DNA of 64,000 bases from Rufibacter sediminis (GTDB lineage Bacteria > Bacteroidota > Bacteroidia > Cytophagales > Hymenobacteraceae): NCBI RefSeq assembly GCF_014269285.1, contig NZ_JACOAF010000031.1, positions 62,001-126,000 on the forward strand. Reading direction: 5' to 3'. This document shows positions 52,405 through 60,699 of this stretch, piece by piece; the first letter of the stretch is position 1, and the number at the start of each line of letters is the position of its first letter. The notes beneath the pieces are model-generated. The model did no database searches, had not been told where the DNA came from, and saw only the letters and a program-made list of their open reading frames with translations. Position numbers and translations under genes: made by a program.

Positions 52405-52884
52405 CTATACTTCTTCGGTTCTTTGCGGCTGCCGCTGGTACACATCGGGGCTGTGCAGCTGCATGAACCGTTCTGGGTGCGGCAGCGGTTCAAACCCGAA
52501 CTGGCTGTACAGGTCATGGGCGTCCTGGGTGGCCAGCATCCAGCGGCGCAGCTTTTGCAGCTCAGGATGCGCCCTGAACGCCTTGATCATCCATTTGGAT
52601 AAGCCATTGCCTCGGTAGTCTTCCAACACGAAGACATCGCAGAGGTAGGCAAACGTGGTGTAGTCGGTGATGAGGCGGGCAAACGCGACCTGTTTTCCTT
52701 CAAAGTACACGCCCACGCACAAAGAATGGTCAATGGCTCTTTTCACCACTTGCCGGGGAATATCCTTTGACCAGTACACCTGGCGCAGAAAGCCATGGAT
52801 GGTCTCTAGTTGCAGTAAGTCTTTATCGAAACTCAAAAAGAAGCCACTTTTATCGGCTTCGGGATAAGGAATGGGGAAAGGCAT
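52405..52884 (-). CDS. GNAT family N-acetyltransferase
   Basis: A 159-residue acetyltransferase. The start FLSFDKDLLQLETIHGFLRQ and the acetyl-CoA loop VLEDYRGNGLSKWMIKAFRA are typical of the small GNAT group; the C-terminal strand has DAHDLYSQFGFEPLPHPERF. It transfers an acetyl group from acetyl-CoA to an amine; the acceptor is unknown. It follows the lipoprotein gene only by way of copy 27, and no other gene is linked. Confidence 0.9.
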   Translation of the reverse strand: MPFPIPYPEADKSGFFLSFDKDLLQLETIHGFLRQVYWSKDIPRQVVKRAIDHSLCVGVYFEGKQVAFARLITDYTTFAYLCDVFVLEDYRGNGLSKWMIKAFRAHPELQKLRRWMLATQDAHDLYSQFGFEPLPHPERFMQLHSPDVYQRQPQRTEEV

Positions 52885-53282
52885 AATTGCTGATTTAATT
52901 GTTTGCCGTCTGAGTCTTTTGCAAGAATAGAAATGAAGGTGATTTTAAGTTATAGAATTACTCGGTTAAATGCAAGTGTCTTGAAGGGGGCTGAGAATGT
53001 TCTTGGTGTGCGAATGGTGAATCTGACAACAAGTTTCTCGTTCCAGCTCAGCCAATCGCTCTCACAAAGGGGAACGAAAAGGAAGCTGTGCCAAGAAGAA
53101 GGAGGCGATCAGTGGTCCCCAAGCTTTAGCCGCTGTTTTGGATTAAACAGATAGCATCTTCCCGCTAAAAGCCGCATTATAGCTACTAAAGACCTTTGTT
53201 ATGGCAAATTAGAGAGAAGGGAAGATGTTCAAGTTAGAGCTGAAGGCAGCCACGGTTCTTCATCGCGTTAGTTGAACCTGAG
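52885..53282. other. Gene-free spacer
   Basis: No convincing gene: an 83-codon frame at 52903-53154 has no recognisable start context or composition. No repeat-family member is present here. Confidence 0.5.
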
Positions 53283-53321
53283 CGGATGGTCAAGATCCGG
53301 TAAGGGAGTCCTGACCATCCG
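53283..53321 (-). terminator. Probable terminator of the membrane protein gene
   Basis: CGGATGGTCA at 53283-53292 and TGACCATCCG at 53312-53321 pair perfectly around a 19-base loop, 10 bp below the minus-strand stop. There is no T run, so its action as a terminator is uncertain. Confidence 0.5.
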
Positions 53322-53330
53322 GACCCGTGG

Positions 53331-54179
53331 CTAGCCAAGTTGGGAAGGCAGAACGGGAGTGGCCGACAGGGCCGGTTCTTCTTTGATGACGCGAAGCGAA
53401 GGCGTGTTCTGGGATTTGTTCCGGGGGAGAGTCAGGGCGAAGATGTTGTCCATGCCAAGCTGCTGCTCCATGTGCTGCAGAAGCGAATAGATGAAGAAGA
53501 TAATCCCTGTCATTTCCAGAACCTCCTCCACCGAAGTGCAGAGTTTGTACACCAGGCTCAGCCCGTGCCCTTGGTTCGCAATAAAGTCGCCGCCAACCAT
53601 CTCCATGCCTACCGCCCCGGAGATAAAGAGAGTGCCCGCGCCCATGAAGCTATACAAGGTTTTCTTGGGAAGCCCCAGAATGAATTTCACGAAATAAAGC
53701 CCTACGACCATGAATAGGAGCACATAAGGGACAAACCAGGCAAAGTTCAGGAGGCCCAGATTGTCTTGTTCCAGCGACTGCTTCAGAAACATTCTGGACG
53801 GTTTCACCAGAAGTTCGTGGATGGAGAACAACTCATCCATCCCCAGCCAGGCAAAGATGCAGCCCATGAAGAACCACTTTTTGTAATGCTCCCGCCGGGC
53901 GCTGTACTTCACATGTTGCGAGATCAGGAAAAGCAGAAAAGCGCTCACCAGTAAGTTAATCGTGGAGAAATAGGCGGGTAAGTTTCTTTCCCCGTCAAAG
54001 GCAAACATCCCGGTTACGTAGTACTTGAAGGAATATGTTCCGGTGAGGGAGGTATTGCCGTGTTCCCGGAGGTAATATTCCAGGGAGATGGCGCATAAAT
54101 CCAAAACGAGTAAAACGAGGAGTATTTTCACCTGAAACCGGAGTACTCCCGAGGGTTTAATGGTGTAGAGATTTTCCAT
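53331..54179 (-). CDS. Unknown multi-pass membrane protein
   Basis: A 282-residue protein with about six helices: VKILLVLLVLDLCAISLEYY, TINLLVSAFLLFLISQHV, WFFMGCIFAWLGMDELF, WFVPYVLLFMVVGLYFVKFI, YSFMGAGTLFISGAVGMEMV and LEMTGIIFFIYSLLQHM. Conserved-looking polar residues lie in the membrane (GMDELFSIHE, GMEMVGGD, SVEEVLEMTG). The acidic helix residues could bind metal or protons. The last 40 residues are soluble. I do not recognise the family. It is alone between long spacers. Confidence 0.65.
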   Translation of the reverse strand: MENLYTIKPSGVLRFQVKILLVLLVLDLCAISLEYYLREHGNTSLTGTYSFKYYVTGMFAFDGERNLPAYFSTINLLVSAFLLFLISQHVKYSARREHYKKWFFMGCIFAWLGMDELFSIHELLVKPSRMFLKQSLEQDNLGLLNFAWFVPYVLLFMVVGLYFVKFILGLPKKTLYSFMGAGTLFISGAVGMEMVGGDFIANQGHGLSLVYKLCTSVEEVLEMTGIIFFIYSLLQHMEQQLGMDNIFALTLPRNKSQNTPSLRVIKEEPALSATPVLPSQLG

Positions 54180-54452
54180 TTATTAGCGGTAGATAGAAGT
54201 TGGGTGTATTGGATGTTCTATTTTTACCAATAATAATTATATATTATCTTATTGTAAAATAATTATCAGAATAAATTAAACTTATTTAATATCGGGATAG
54301 GTGATGTCGCCACAAGGCTGAAGCATTCTGAAACACGAGTCGCCGAATGATTGCCTCCTACACAGTGATGCCGGCGGGAAAGCGTTACAGAAAGCAGAGG
54401 AAGGTGATTGGGCGAGGTATTTTCCCAGCCGCTAAGGTTGAGGTACCAGATT

Positions 54453-54493
54453 ATCGTTTCGGGGCCTATTTCAGGAAAACAGCCTTAAAACGA
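54453..54493. repeat. Family A hairpin, copy 28
   Basis: CGTTTCGGGGCCTATTTCAG and GAAAACAGCCTTAAAACG. It lies in the 54180-54750 spacer (571 bp), which is AT-rich on its left and otherwise holds the structured region below. Confidence 0.7.
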
Positions 54494-54533
54494 AGTGCTT
54501 CTTTATTTACTTAGAGAGAGGCGGAAGGTCTAG

Positions 54534-54571
54534 TCACAGCAAGCGCCCGCAACGGCGGGCGCTTGCTGTGA
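54534..54571. terminator. Perfect 17-bp hairpin, possible terminator
   Basis: TCACAGCAAGCGCCCGC and GCGGGCGCTTGCTGTGA flank the loop AACG. It is not adjacent to any stop codon; on the minus strand it lies about 180 bp beyond the end of the Lys/Glu-rich gene. Confidence 0.65.
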
Positions 54572-54623
54572 GATATTTAACCTGTTTAGTAAAGAAACAG
54601 CGATTAGCTTTTACCCTTGCTGT

Positions 54624-54684
54624 GTGTTCTCACCAGCAAGTGGGACGGCTCCTGTGCTTGGATTGTTGGTGAGAACACCAACAA
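54624..54684. other. Overlapping alternative hairpins
   Basis: GTGTTCTCACCA (54624) pairs perfectly with TGGTGAGAACAC (54667-54678). The same right side can instead form TTGTTGGTG/CACCAACAA (54663-54684). The two folds exclude each other, as in an attenuator or switch. It lies downstream of the minus-strand Lys/Glu-rich gene. Function unknown. Confidence 0.5.
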
Positions 54685-54750
54685 TGGCGGCTAGTCTCGC
54701 TTCCTTTCTGCATTACTAAACAAGCTCATCTATAAGAAAGATGCTTCTGG

Positions 54751-55257
54751 TTATTTATTGGCGGCTATCTTTTTGTTGGCTTCTTTTTCCTTGGCCGCCA
54801 TTTTGCGGGCGGCTTCTTTTTCTTTCAGGGCCTGGGCGCGTTCCTTGGCCGCCAGTTTTCTGGCCTCCTCTTTTTCTTTCAAGGCTAGTTTCGCCTGGCG
54901 CTCTTTTTCCTTGGCGGCTTCCTCTTTCTCTTTCAGGGCGGCTTCTCTTTCCTCTTCCTTCTGTTTCAAAGCTGCTTCTCTTTCCCGCTCGGCTATTTTC
55001 CGGGCTTCTTCTTTTTGCGCCAGAGCCTCATCCAAAGCTTCATATTTCGCGTCGATCAGGGCCTCGCGGGCAATCTGCTTTTGCTTGGCTAACTCTTTGC
55101 GCTCTTTCGCTTTCTGTTTGGCTAATTCAGCGCGCTCTTTTTCTTTCTGCTTCATCTGAGCAGCGCGCTCTTTGTTTTTCTGTGCGGTGCTTTGTGCTTG
55201 AGCAGAACCCAGTGCCAAAGCAATGGTAAACAGGAGGAGAGTAAAACGTTTCAACAT
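54751..55257 (-). CDS. Exported Lys/Glu/Ala-rich coiled-coil protein
   Basis: A 168-residue protein with a signal peptide (MLKRFTLLLFTIALALGSAQ). Mature residues are nearly all K, E, A, Q and R in heptad-like repeats (REAALKQKEEEREAALKEKE), giving one long charged coiled coil. There is no globular domain. Such composition is low-complexity, so homology searches are unreliable. It may act as a periplasmic spacer or a binding rod. It has an AT-rich upstream region and its own spacer on both sides. Confidence 0.7.
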   Translation of the reverse strand: MLKRFTLLLFTIALALGSAQAQSTAQKNKERAAQMKQKEKERAELAKQKAKERKELAKQKQIAREALIDAKYEALDEALAQKEEARKIAEREREAALKQKEEEREAALKEKEEAAKEKERQAKLALKEKEEARKLAAKERAQALKEKEAARKMAAKEKEANKKIAANK

Positions 55258-55737
55258 AGTTTTAGAGTTGTGGGTTGTCTTCTTTGTGTCTCTGCAAAGT
55301 AAAATAGTTTATTTTTAAAATACAAAATATGCATATATAATTTGTATTTGTGTATTTTAAATATGATTAAAGTAATTATTTAATCCATTATTTTATATAT
55401 AGTATTTGATGGATGTTAACTTGTTTACTGGTTAAAAATGCCGTTCAAACGGAAAAACGGCCGAATAAAGGCAATACGTAACATCTGAAAAGAAGGATAA
55501 AGATAGTTGGACTTTCAGGAGGCAGCCATATGTCCTCTGCAGGTAGAGGACAGGGATTTTGCAGAAAATAACTGCGTTAAGTCATAGAAAGAAGGCTTCC
55601 ATAGGTAACGCCGGCAGGAGAAATCAGCTAAAAGGCAATTGGTCATTAAGAACAACCATGCGCACGAAAGCTAGTCCGGCTGCACGGCAGGCGCTGGAAG
55701 TTACGTGGGAGTGTAAGCCGGTAGTAAAAGCCAGGAA
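55258..55737. other. Gene-free, AT-rich spacer
   Basis: 55300-55430 is strongly AT-rich, with many ATTTG/TATAT runs, and probably includes the promoter of the minus-strand Lys/Glu-rich gene. I see no gene; an 88-codon frame at 55559-55825 is doubtful. Confidence 0.5.
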
Positions 55738-55777
55738 GCGATTACGAGGCGTTTTCTGGAAAACAGGCCTAAAACGA
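55738..55777. repeat. Family A hairpin, copy 29 (half-decayed)
   Basis: GTTTTCTGGAAAACAGGCC-type centre and right arm ending CTAAAACG; the left arm is degraded. Confidence 0.5.
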
Positions 55778-55778
55778 A

Positions 55779-55809
55779 ACGGCCCCGCTGTGCAGTACAG
55801 CGGGGCCGT
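55779..55809 (-). terminator. Terminator of asnS
   Basis: ACGGCCCCGCTGT and ACAGCGGGGCCGT form perfect 13-base arms around a 5-base loop, 32 bp below the asnS stop. Confidence 0.85.
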
Positions 55810-55840
55810 GGCCAATCAGAGGTAGTTTCTGATCTGTTTT

Positions 55841-57229
55841 CTAAAACTCGGCGCTTTTAGGGAAGCGTGGGAAAGGAATCACGTCTCTGATGTTGCCCAT
55901 GCCGGTCACAAACAGCAGCAACCGCTCAAAACCTAACCCGAAACCGCTGTGCGGCACCGTCCCGAAACGGCGCGTATCCAGGAACCACCACATCTCTTTC
56001 TCCGGCACGCCCATTTCCCGCATGCGGGTCACCAGCTTCTCGTAGCTTTCCTCACGCTGCGAACCCCCAATGATCTCCCCGATGCCCGGGAACAGAACGT
56101 CCATGGCCCGAACGGTTTTGCCGTCATCGTTCAGCTTCATGTAGAAACTCTTGATGTCTTTGGGGTAGTTGGTCAGAATCACCGGCTTCTTGAAGTGTTT
56201 CTCCACCAGGTAACGCTCGTGCTCGCTTTGCAGGTCGGTGCCCCAGTCTACTTTGTATTCAAACTTCTGCTTCGCGGTTTTCAGGATCTCCACGGCCTCA
56301 GTGTACGTCAGGCGCTGGAAATCATTCTCCACCACAAAGTTCAGGCGACCGAGCAGTTCCTTGTCATACATCTCGTTGAGGAACTGAAGGTCATCCTGGC
56401 AGTTTTCCAAGGCGTAGCGCACCAGGTACTTCAGGAAGTCTTCGGCCAGTTCCATGTTGTCTTCCAGTTCATAGAAAGCCATCTCGGGCTCAATCATCCA
56501 GAACTCGGCTAAGTGACGGCTGGTGTTCGAGTTCTCGGCCCGGAACGTAGGCCCGAAGGTATAAATCTCAGACAACGCCATGGCGGTTACCTCGCCCTCC
56601 AACTGGCCCGAAACGGTCAGGTTGGTAGATTTCCCGAAGAAATCCTCTGAGAAATCCACTTCGCCCGCCTCGGTGCGGGGCGGGTTCACCGGATCTAAGG
56701 TGGTCACCCGGAACATCTCGCCGGCGCCCTCAGCGTCTGAAGCGGTAATGATGGGCGTATGAATGTAAAAGAACCCTTTGCTGTTGAAATACTGGTGCAC
56801 AGCGAAGGCCATGGCGTGCCGTATGCGCAGCACCGCCCCAAACGTGTTGGTGCGCGGGCGCAAGTGGGCAATCTCGCGCAGGAACTCCAGAGAGTGGCCT
56901 TTTTTCTGCAAAGGATACGTCTCAGGATCGGCTACGCCCAGCACCTCAATGGAGGTGGCCTGAATCTCCACGGTCTGGCCTTTGCCCTGGCTCTGCACCA
57001 AAGTACCCAGCACAGATACGCTGGCCCCGGTGGTCACCTCTTTCAGGCTCTCCTCAGAGAACACAGTCATGTCGGCCACCACCTGGATGTTGTTTATCGT
57101 AGAGCCGTCGTTCACGGCGATAAAGGTCACGTATTTGTTGCCGCGCTTGGTGCGCACCCAACCTTTTACCAACACCTCCTGGCCGCTGGCCGGCGTCTGG
57201 AGCAGGGCATTCACTTTGGTTCTTTTCAT
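55841..57229 (-). CDS. asnS: Asparagine-tRNA ligase
   Basis: Starting at 57229 ([19 protein letters not shown]) gives 462 residues. An N-terminal OB-fold ([20 protein letters not shown]) binds the anticodon. The class II catalytic core has motif 2 [19 protein letters not shown] and motif 3 [15 protein letters not shown]. It charges tRNA-Asn. The direct charging route is present, so at least Asn-tRNA does not need transamidation. An 8-codon upstream extension has no support. Confidence 0.95.
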   Translation of the reverse strand: MKRTKVNALLQTPASGQEVLVKGWVRTKRGNKYVTFIAVNDGSTINNIQVVADMTVFSEESLKEVTTGASVSVLGTLVQSQGKGQTVEIQATSIEVLGVADPETYPLQKKGHSLEFLREIAHLRPRTNTFGAVLRIRHAMAFAVHQYFNSKGFFYIHTPIITASDAEGAGEMFRVTTLDPVNPPRTEAGEVDFSEDFFGKSTNLTVSGQLEGEVTAMALSEIYTFGPTFRAENSNTSRHLAEFWMIEPEMAFYELEDNMELAEDFLKYLVRYALENCQDDLQFLNEMYDKELLGRLNFVVENDFQRLTYTEAVEILKTAKQKFEYKVDWGTDLQSEHERYLVEKHFKKPVILTNYPKDIKSFYMKLNDDGKTVRAMDVLFPGIGEIIGGSQREESYEKLVTRMREMGVPEKEMWWFLDTRRFGTVPHSGFGLGFERLLLFVTGMGNIRDVIPFPRFPKSAEF

Positions 57230-57281
57230 GTTCTTTCTCGTATCGGGTAGCAAGTATCACGTAGCACGTATGCTACTGGTG

Positions 57282-57289
57282 CAAAAGTA
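57282..57289 (-). promoter_or_regulatory. Promoter -7 box of asnS
   Basis: The minus strand reads TACTTTTG, matching TAnnTTTG, 53 bp above the asnS start. Confidence 0.5.
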
Positions 57290-57452
57290 AGTAGAGAACG
57301 GCAAAAAATTTTAGTTTATAAAAGAGACTTGCTGCAGGATACCGGCTACTTGGTGCCTCGCGCGCCGCGGCCATCAACCTTTTTTGCAAACCAGTAGTAA
57401 AAAACCATAACTTTGGGCTAGACCGCACGTGAGTGGCCGGCGCCGTTTATGT

Positions 57453-58934
57453 ATGCAGAGACTAGATTTAAAACAGCTTTTATCCCAGAAATTATCGCCG
57501 CAGCAGATCCAGTTCATCAAGTTGCTGCAGGTGCCCACCGCTGAGCTGGAGGCCCGCATCAAAGAAGAACTGGAGGTAAACCCCGCTCTGGAAGAGGGAG
57601 ATGCCGCTGATGAGCCCGCGACCGATAATGACGATGCCAACAGTGATGCCGATGAAGATTTCGACAACACCGAGGACGACTTTGCCGAAGACGAAGTGCG
57701 CCGCGACGATGACGACGTGGATCTGGGCGATTATCTCAACGATGACGAAGTAGCCGGCTATAAGATGCAGGGCGATGGCCCCGGCGAGGAAGAAGACCGT
57801 GAAATGCCCATCGCGTTCACCGGCTCTCTCACCGATGCCCTCATGGACCAGCTCGGGTTCCTGAACCTGGATACCAAGCAAATGGCCATCGGGGAACAGC
57901 TCATCGGGTCCATTGACCAGGATGGCTACATCCGGCGTGAGCTGCAGGCTATTTCCAATGACCTGGCTTTCTCGCAGAACATAGACGCCTCTGAGCAGGA
58001 GATTGAAGACGTGCTGCGCCGCATTCAGGCGTTTGACCCGCCCGGCATTGCCGCCCGTGACCTGCAGGAATGCCTCCTGCTGCAACTGGAGCGCCGCGAC
58101 CCCGATGAGATCACCGAGGTGGCCGAGCAGATCATCCACGACTGCTTTGACGAGTTCACCAAGAAGCACTACCCCAAAATCCAGCAGAAACTGGAGCTGG
58201 AGGATTACGAGCTGAAAGCGGCCATCGACCTGATCCTGAAACTGAACCCCAAGCCCGGCGGAACCGGCGGCGCTACGCGGGTGCAGTACGTGATCCCAGA
58301 CTTCATCATCACCAATGAAGACGGCCAGCTGCAACTCTCGCTCAACGCCCGCAACGCCCCAGACCTGCGCATCTCCCGCTCCTACGCCGACATGTTCGAT
58401 GCCTATGACAAAGGCTCCAAAAAAGACAAAAAGCTGAAGGAGACCGTCACGTTTGTGAAGCAGAAGCTGGATGCCGCCAAATGGTTCATTGACGCCATCA
58501 AACAGCGCCAGAACACGCTCCTGCGCACCATGGAAGCCATTCTGCGCCGCCAGTACGACTATTTTCTGGAGGGCGACGAAAGCAAGCTGCGGCCCATGAT
58601 CCTGAAAGACATTGCCGAGGACATTGGCATGGACATCTCCACCGTGAGCCGCGTGGCCAACAGCAAAAGCGTGCAGACCGAGTTTGGGATCATTCCGCTG
58701 AAGTTCTTCTTCTCAGAAGGCATTGCCACCGATGCCGGCGAAGACGCCAGTAGCCGTGAGGTGAAAGCCATCCTCAAAGACATCATTGAAGCCGAAAACA
58801 AGCGCAAGCCGCTGTCTGATGATAAGATTGAGAAGATGCTCAACGAGAAAGGCTACAATATCGCGCGCCGCACCGTGGCCAAATACCGTGAGCAACTTAA
58901 TATTCCGGTGGCCCGTCTGCGCAAAGAACTGTAA
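57453..58934 (+). CDS. rpoN: RNA polymerase sigma-54 factor
   Basis: Starting at 57453 (MQRLDLKQLLSQKLSPQQIQ) gives 493 residues. The Gln/Leu-rich region I is followed by a very acidic region II (about 45-110, with DDANSDADEDFDNTEDDFAE). A core-binding region follows, then the helix-turn-helix (LKDIAEDIGMDISTVSRVAN) and the RpoN box ARRTVAKYR near the end. It directs RNA polymerase to -24/-12 promoters with enhancer-binding proteins. No such activator gene is in the window. Confidence 0.95.
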   Translation: MQRLDLKQLLSQKLSPQQIQFIKLLQVPTAELEARIKEELEVNPALEEGDAADEPATDNDDANSDADEDFDNTEDDFAEDEVRRDDDDVDLGDYLNDDEVAGYKMQGDGPGEEEDREMPIAFTGSLTDALMDQLGFLNLDTKQMAIGEQLIGSIDQDGYIRRELQAISNDLAFSQNIDASEQEIEDVLRRIQAFDPPGIAARDLQECLLLQLERRDPDEITEVAEQIIHDCFDEFTKKHYPKIQQKLELEDYELKAAIDLILKLNPKPGGTGGATRVQYVIPDFIITNEDGQLQLSLNARNAPDLRISRSYADMFDAYDKGSKKDKKLKETVTFVKQKLDAAKWFIDAIKQRQNTLLRTMEAILRRQYDYFLEGDESKLRPMILKDIAEDIGMDISTVSRVANSKSVQTEFGIIPLKFFFSEGIATDAGEDASSREVKAILKDIIEAENKRKPLSDDKIEKMLNEKGYNIARRTVAKYREQLNIPVARLRKEL

Positions 58935-59084
58935 TAAGAGCAGCGGTTGAAGGAATTAGCAGGAAGCAGGAAGGAAACATTTTATGGAAGTATGATTTAA
59001 CCTTATGTCAGCGTACGCGTGAAAGGAATCTGTTCAGCTAAGAGCGCATTTCTAATTCTACACTCCTTAATTTCTGCTTAAAAA

Positions 59085-59705
59085 GTGAACCCCCGCCTCG
59101 CAACGGTGCTTTCAGTGCTTTTCCACCCGTTGTTACTTCCCACGTACCTGTTCAGTCTGCTGCTGTATTACCTGCCGCCCGAGGTGTTCTCGTATCCGCC
59201 GGAGGGTCGGCGGCTGATTGTGCTGCTGGTGTTCATCCTCACGTTTCTGCTGCCCACGCTGGGCACGTTGCTTTTGCAGCAGGCCGGATTGGTCACGTCC
59301 ATCACCTTAGATGCCCGCACAGACCGGCGCTGGCCGCTGCTGATAGCGGCCACCTGCTACACGGTGCTCACGGTGGTGTTCTACCAGATTTCCTTCTTTG
59401 ACAGCCTGTTCTACCTCATCATGGGCCTGATCACCGCCTCCATCTTTCTGACGCTCACCATCAACCAGTTCTGGAAGATCAGTGCGCACAGCATTGGGGT
59501 GGGCGGCATGATGGGGATTCTGGTGCTGCTGCACGGCTGGCTGCCCGAGGCGTACCTGCTGTACCCGGTGGTGCTGGGCTGCCTCATCAGCGGCGCGGTT
59601 ATCTCGGCGCGGTTGGCGTTGGGGGCGCATAACTCCAAGCAAGTGTACACCGGTTTTGGCCTGGGTTTTTTGCTGGGCATCTGCCTCTGGGGAGCATCGT
59701 TCTAA
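59085..59705 (+). CDS. PAP2-like membrane protein
   Basis: A 206-residue protein with a GTG start and five or six helices (VLSVLFHPLLLPTYLFSLLL, LIVLLVFILTFLLPTLGTL and others). Three segments are placed as in PAP2 phosphatases: DARTDRRWP, ISAHSIGVGG and SARLALGAHNSKQVYTGFGL. The first motif lacks the usual KxxxxxxRP form and the SGH is SIG, so catalysis is uncertain. It may be a lipid phosphatase relative. It stands alone. Confidence 0.6.
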   Translation: MNPRLATVLSVLFHPLLLPTYLFSLLLYYLPPEVFSYPPEGRRLIVLLVFILTFLLPTLGTLLLQQAGLVTSITLDARTDRRWPLLIAATCYTVLTVVFYQISFFDSLFYLIMGLITASIFLTLTINQFWKISAHSIGVGGMMGILVLLHGWLPEAYLLYPVVLGCLISGAVISARLALGAHNSKQVYTGFGLGFLLGICLWGASF

Positions 59706-59747
59706 GGTGTTTTGAGGCCGTTTTCAGCAAAAAGGCCCTGAAACAGG
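59706..59747. repeat. Family A hairpin, copy 30
   Basis: GTGTTTTGAGGCCG and GGCCCTGAAACAGG around TTTTCAGCAAAAA, directly after the stop codon of the PAP2-like gene, so it may act as a terminator. Confidence 0.7.
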
Positions 59748-59822
59748 AAAGCGGATTTCTGCGCTCACAGCCACGTTACAAGATGCGATTTTGGAGCCGC
59801 CTCCCTGCCCCGGAACCTGGGC

Positions 59823-59862
59823 GCGCGTTTTTCGCCTCTTTTTCCAAAAACAGCCCCTAAAT
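59823..59862. repeat. Family A hairpin, copy 31
   Basis: CGTTTTTCGCCTCTTTTTCC and AAAAACAGCCCCTAAATG. It lies 122 bp above the start I chose for the next gene. Confidence 0.6.
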
Positions 59863-59983
59863 GGCAAGGTTTTCTCTATCAGGCTTCTGTGCCTGCAGAA
59901 CGCAGGCTACCGCTACTAAGGCGCAGGTTGTGATTCAGCCGGCTTTTGCGGATATTGTTGAAGAATTACTGGTTTACCTGCTC

Positions 59984-60592
59984 ATGCGTTTGAAGTTTTT
60001 TGCCCTTTCCCTCTTTTGTTTTTTCCTGTTTCTTTCTTCTGATGGCATCGCGCAGGCCGGCAAGACCGAGGCGCAGGTGACGCAGCGTTTCCTGCACTAT
60101 CTGGCTTCCCAGAACGGCCGCCACAACCGCATCGACAAAAACATCCGGCCCTGGAAACTGACCGAGATCTACGTGAATGACTCGCTGTGGGCCAAAGTCA
60201 ACATCTCGGATGACAGCCGCGTGGCGGCGCAGCGCGGACTTTACGGCGCCGGGCCGCAGCTCAAGCTGGATTACCGCCTCAACCAGCAGGATTTCGAACG
60301 GATCAAGAACAGGATAAAGCAACAGGAAAAGACTGAGTGGACAAAGGACGATTTCCCGGAGAACATCACACTGGTGGAGCAACTCAGCCTAGCGCCCGCT
60401 TCTTACTACGCTTACTCGCAGCCGGTGGTGCTGCTTTCCCGAAACCTGGTACTGGTGAAGAAATATTTCCACGCCGATAAAGCCTTCAACCGCTGGTCTT
60501 GCCTGGAGGTCTACCGCATCACCAAGTCCGGCGATTTCCAGCTGGAGAACTGCTACCAGAGAACCGGCGGCACAGGTTCGTCCAGACGGTAG
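59984..60592 (+). CDS. Unknown exported protein
   Basis: I use the ATG at 59984 because it gives a clean signal peptide (LKFFALSLFCFFLFLSSDGI, cut near AQA); the frame runs back to 59861 through a repeat. The 202-residue product has a small alpha/beta domain with GRHNRIDKNIRPWKLTEIYV and PVVLLSRNLVLVKKYF. There is no known motif. The C-terminus is Gly/Ser/Arg-rich. It is AT-balanced and sits just before a peptidase gene. Confidence 0.6.
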   Translation: MRLKFFALSLFCFFLFLSSDGIAQAGKTEAQVTQRFLHYLASQNGRHNRIDKNIRPWKLTEIYVNDSLWAKVNISDDSRVAAQRGLYGAGPQLKLDYRLNQQDFERIKNRIKQQEKTEWTKDDFPENITLVEQLSLAPASYYAYSQPVVLLSRNLVLVKKYFHADKAFNRWSCLEVYRITKSGDFQLENCYQRTGGTGSSRR

Positions 60593-60699
60593 CATCTAGG
60601 TTTCTCATCCAGAGGTTTTTACCTTTCGGTTGGTTTGATTATAGACGTTTTCCTATATTTACGGCACACATCCTTAACCCCTAGCACACAAACTCTCTA

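Noticed and set aside
52903-53154. 83-codon plus-strand frame in the spacer after the GNAT gene
   Set aside because: Low protein-like character, Ser/Arg-rich, no start context; too weak to call.
55559-55825. 88-codon plus-strand frame above the asnS terminator
   Set aside because: It ends in palindrome copy 29 and in the asnS terminator, which argues against coding.
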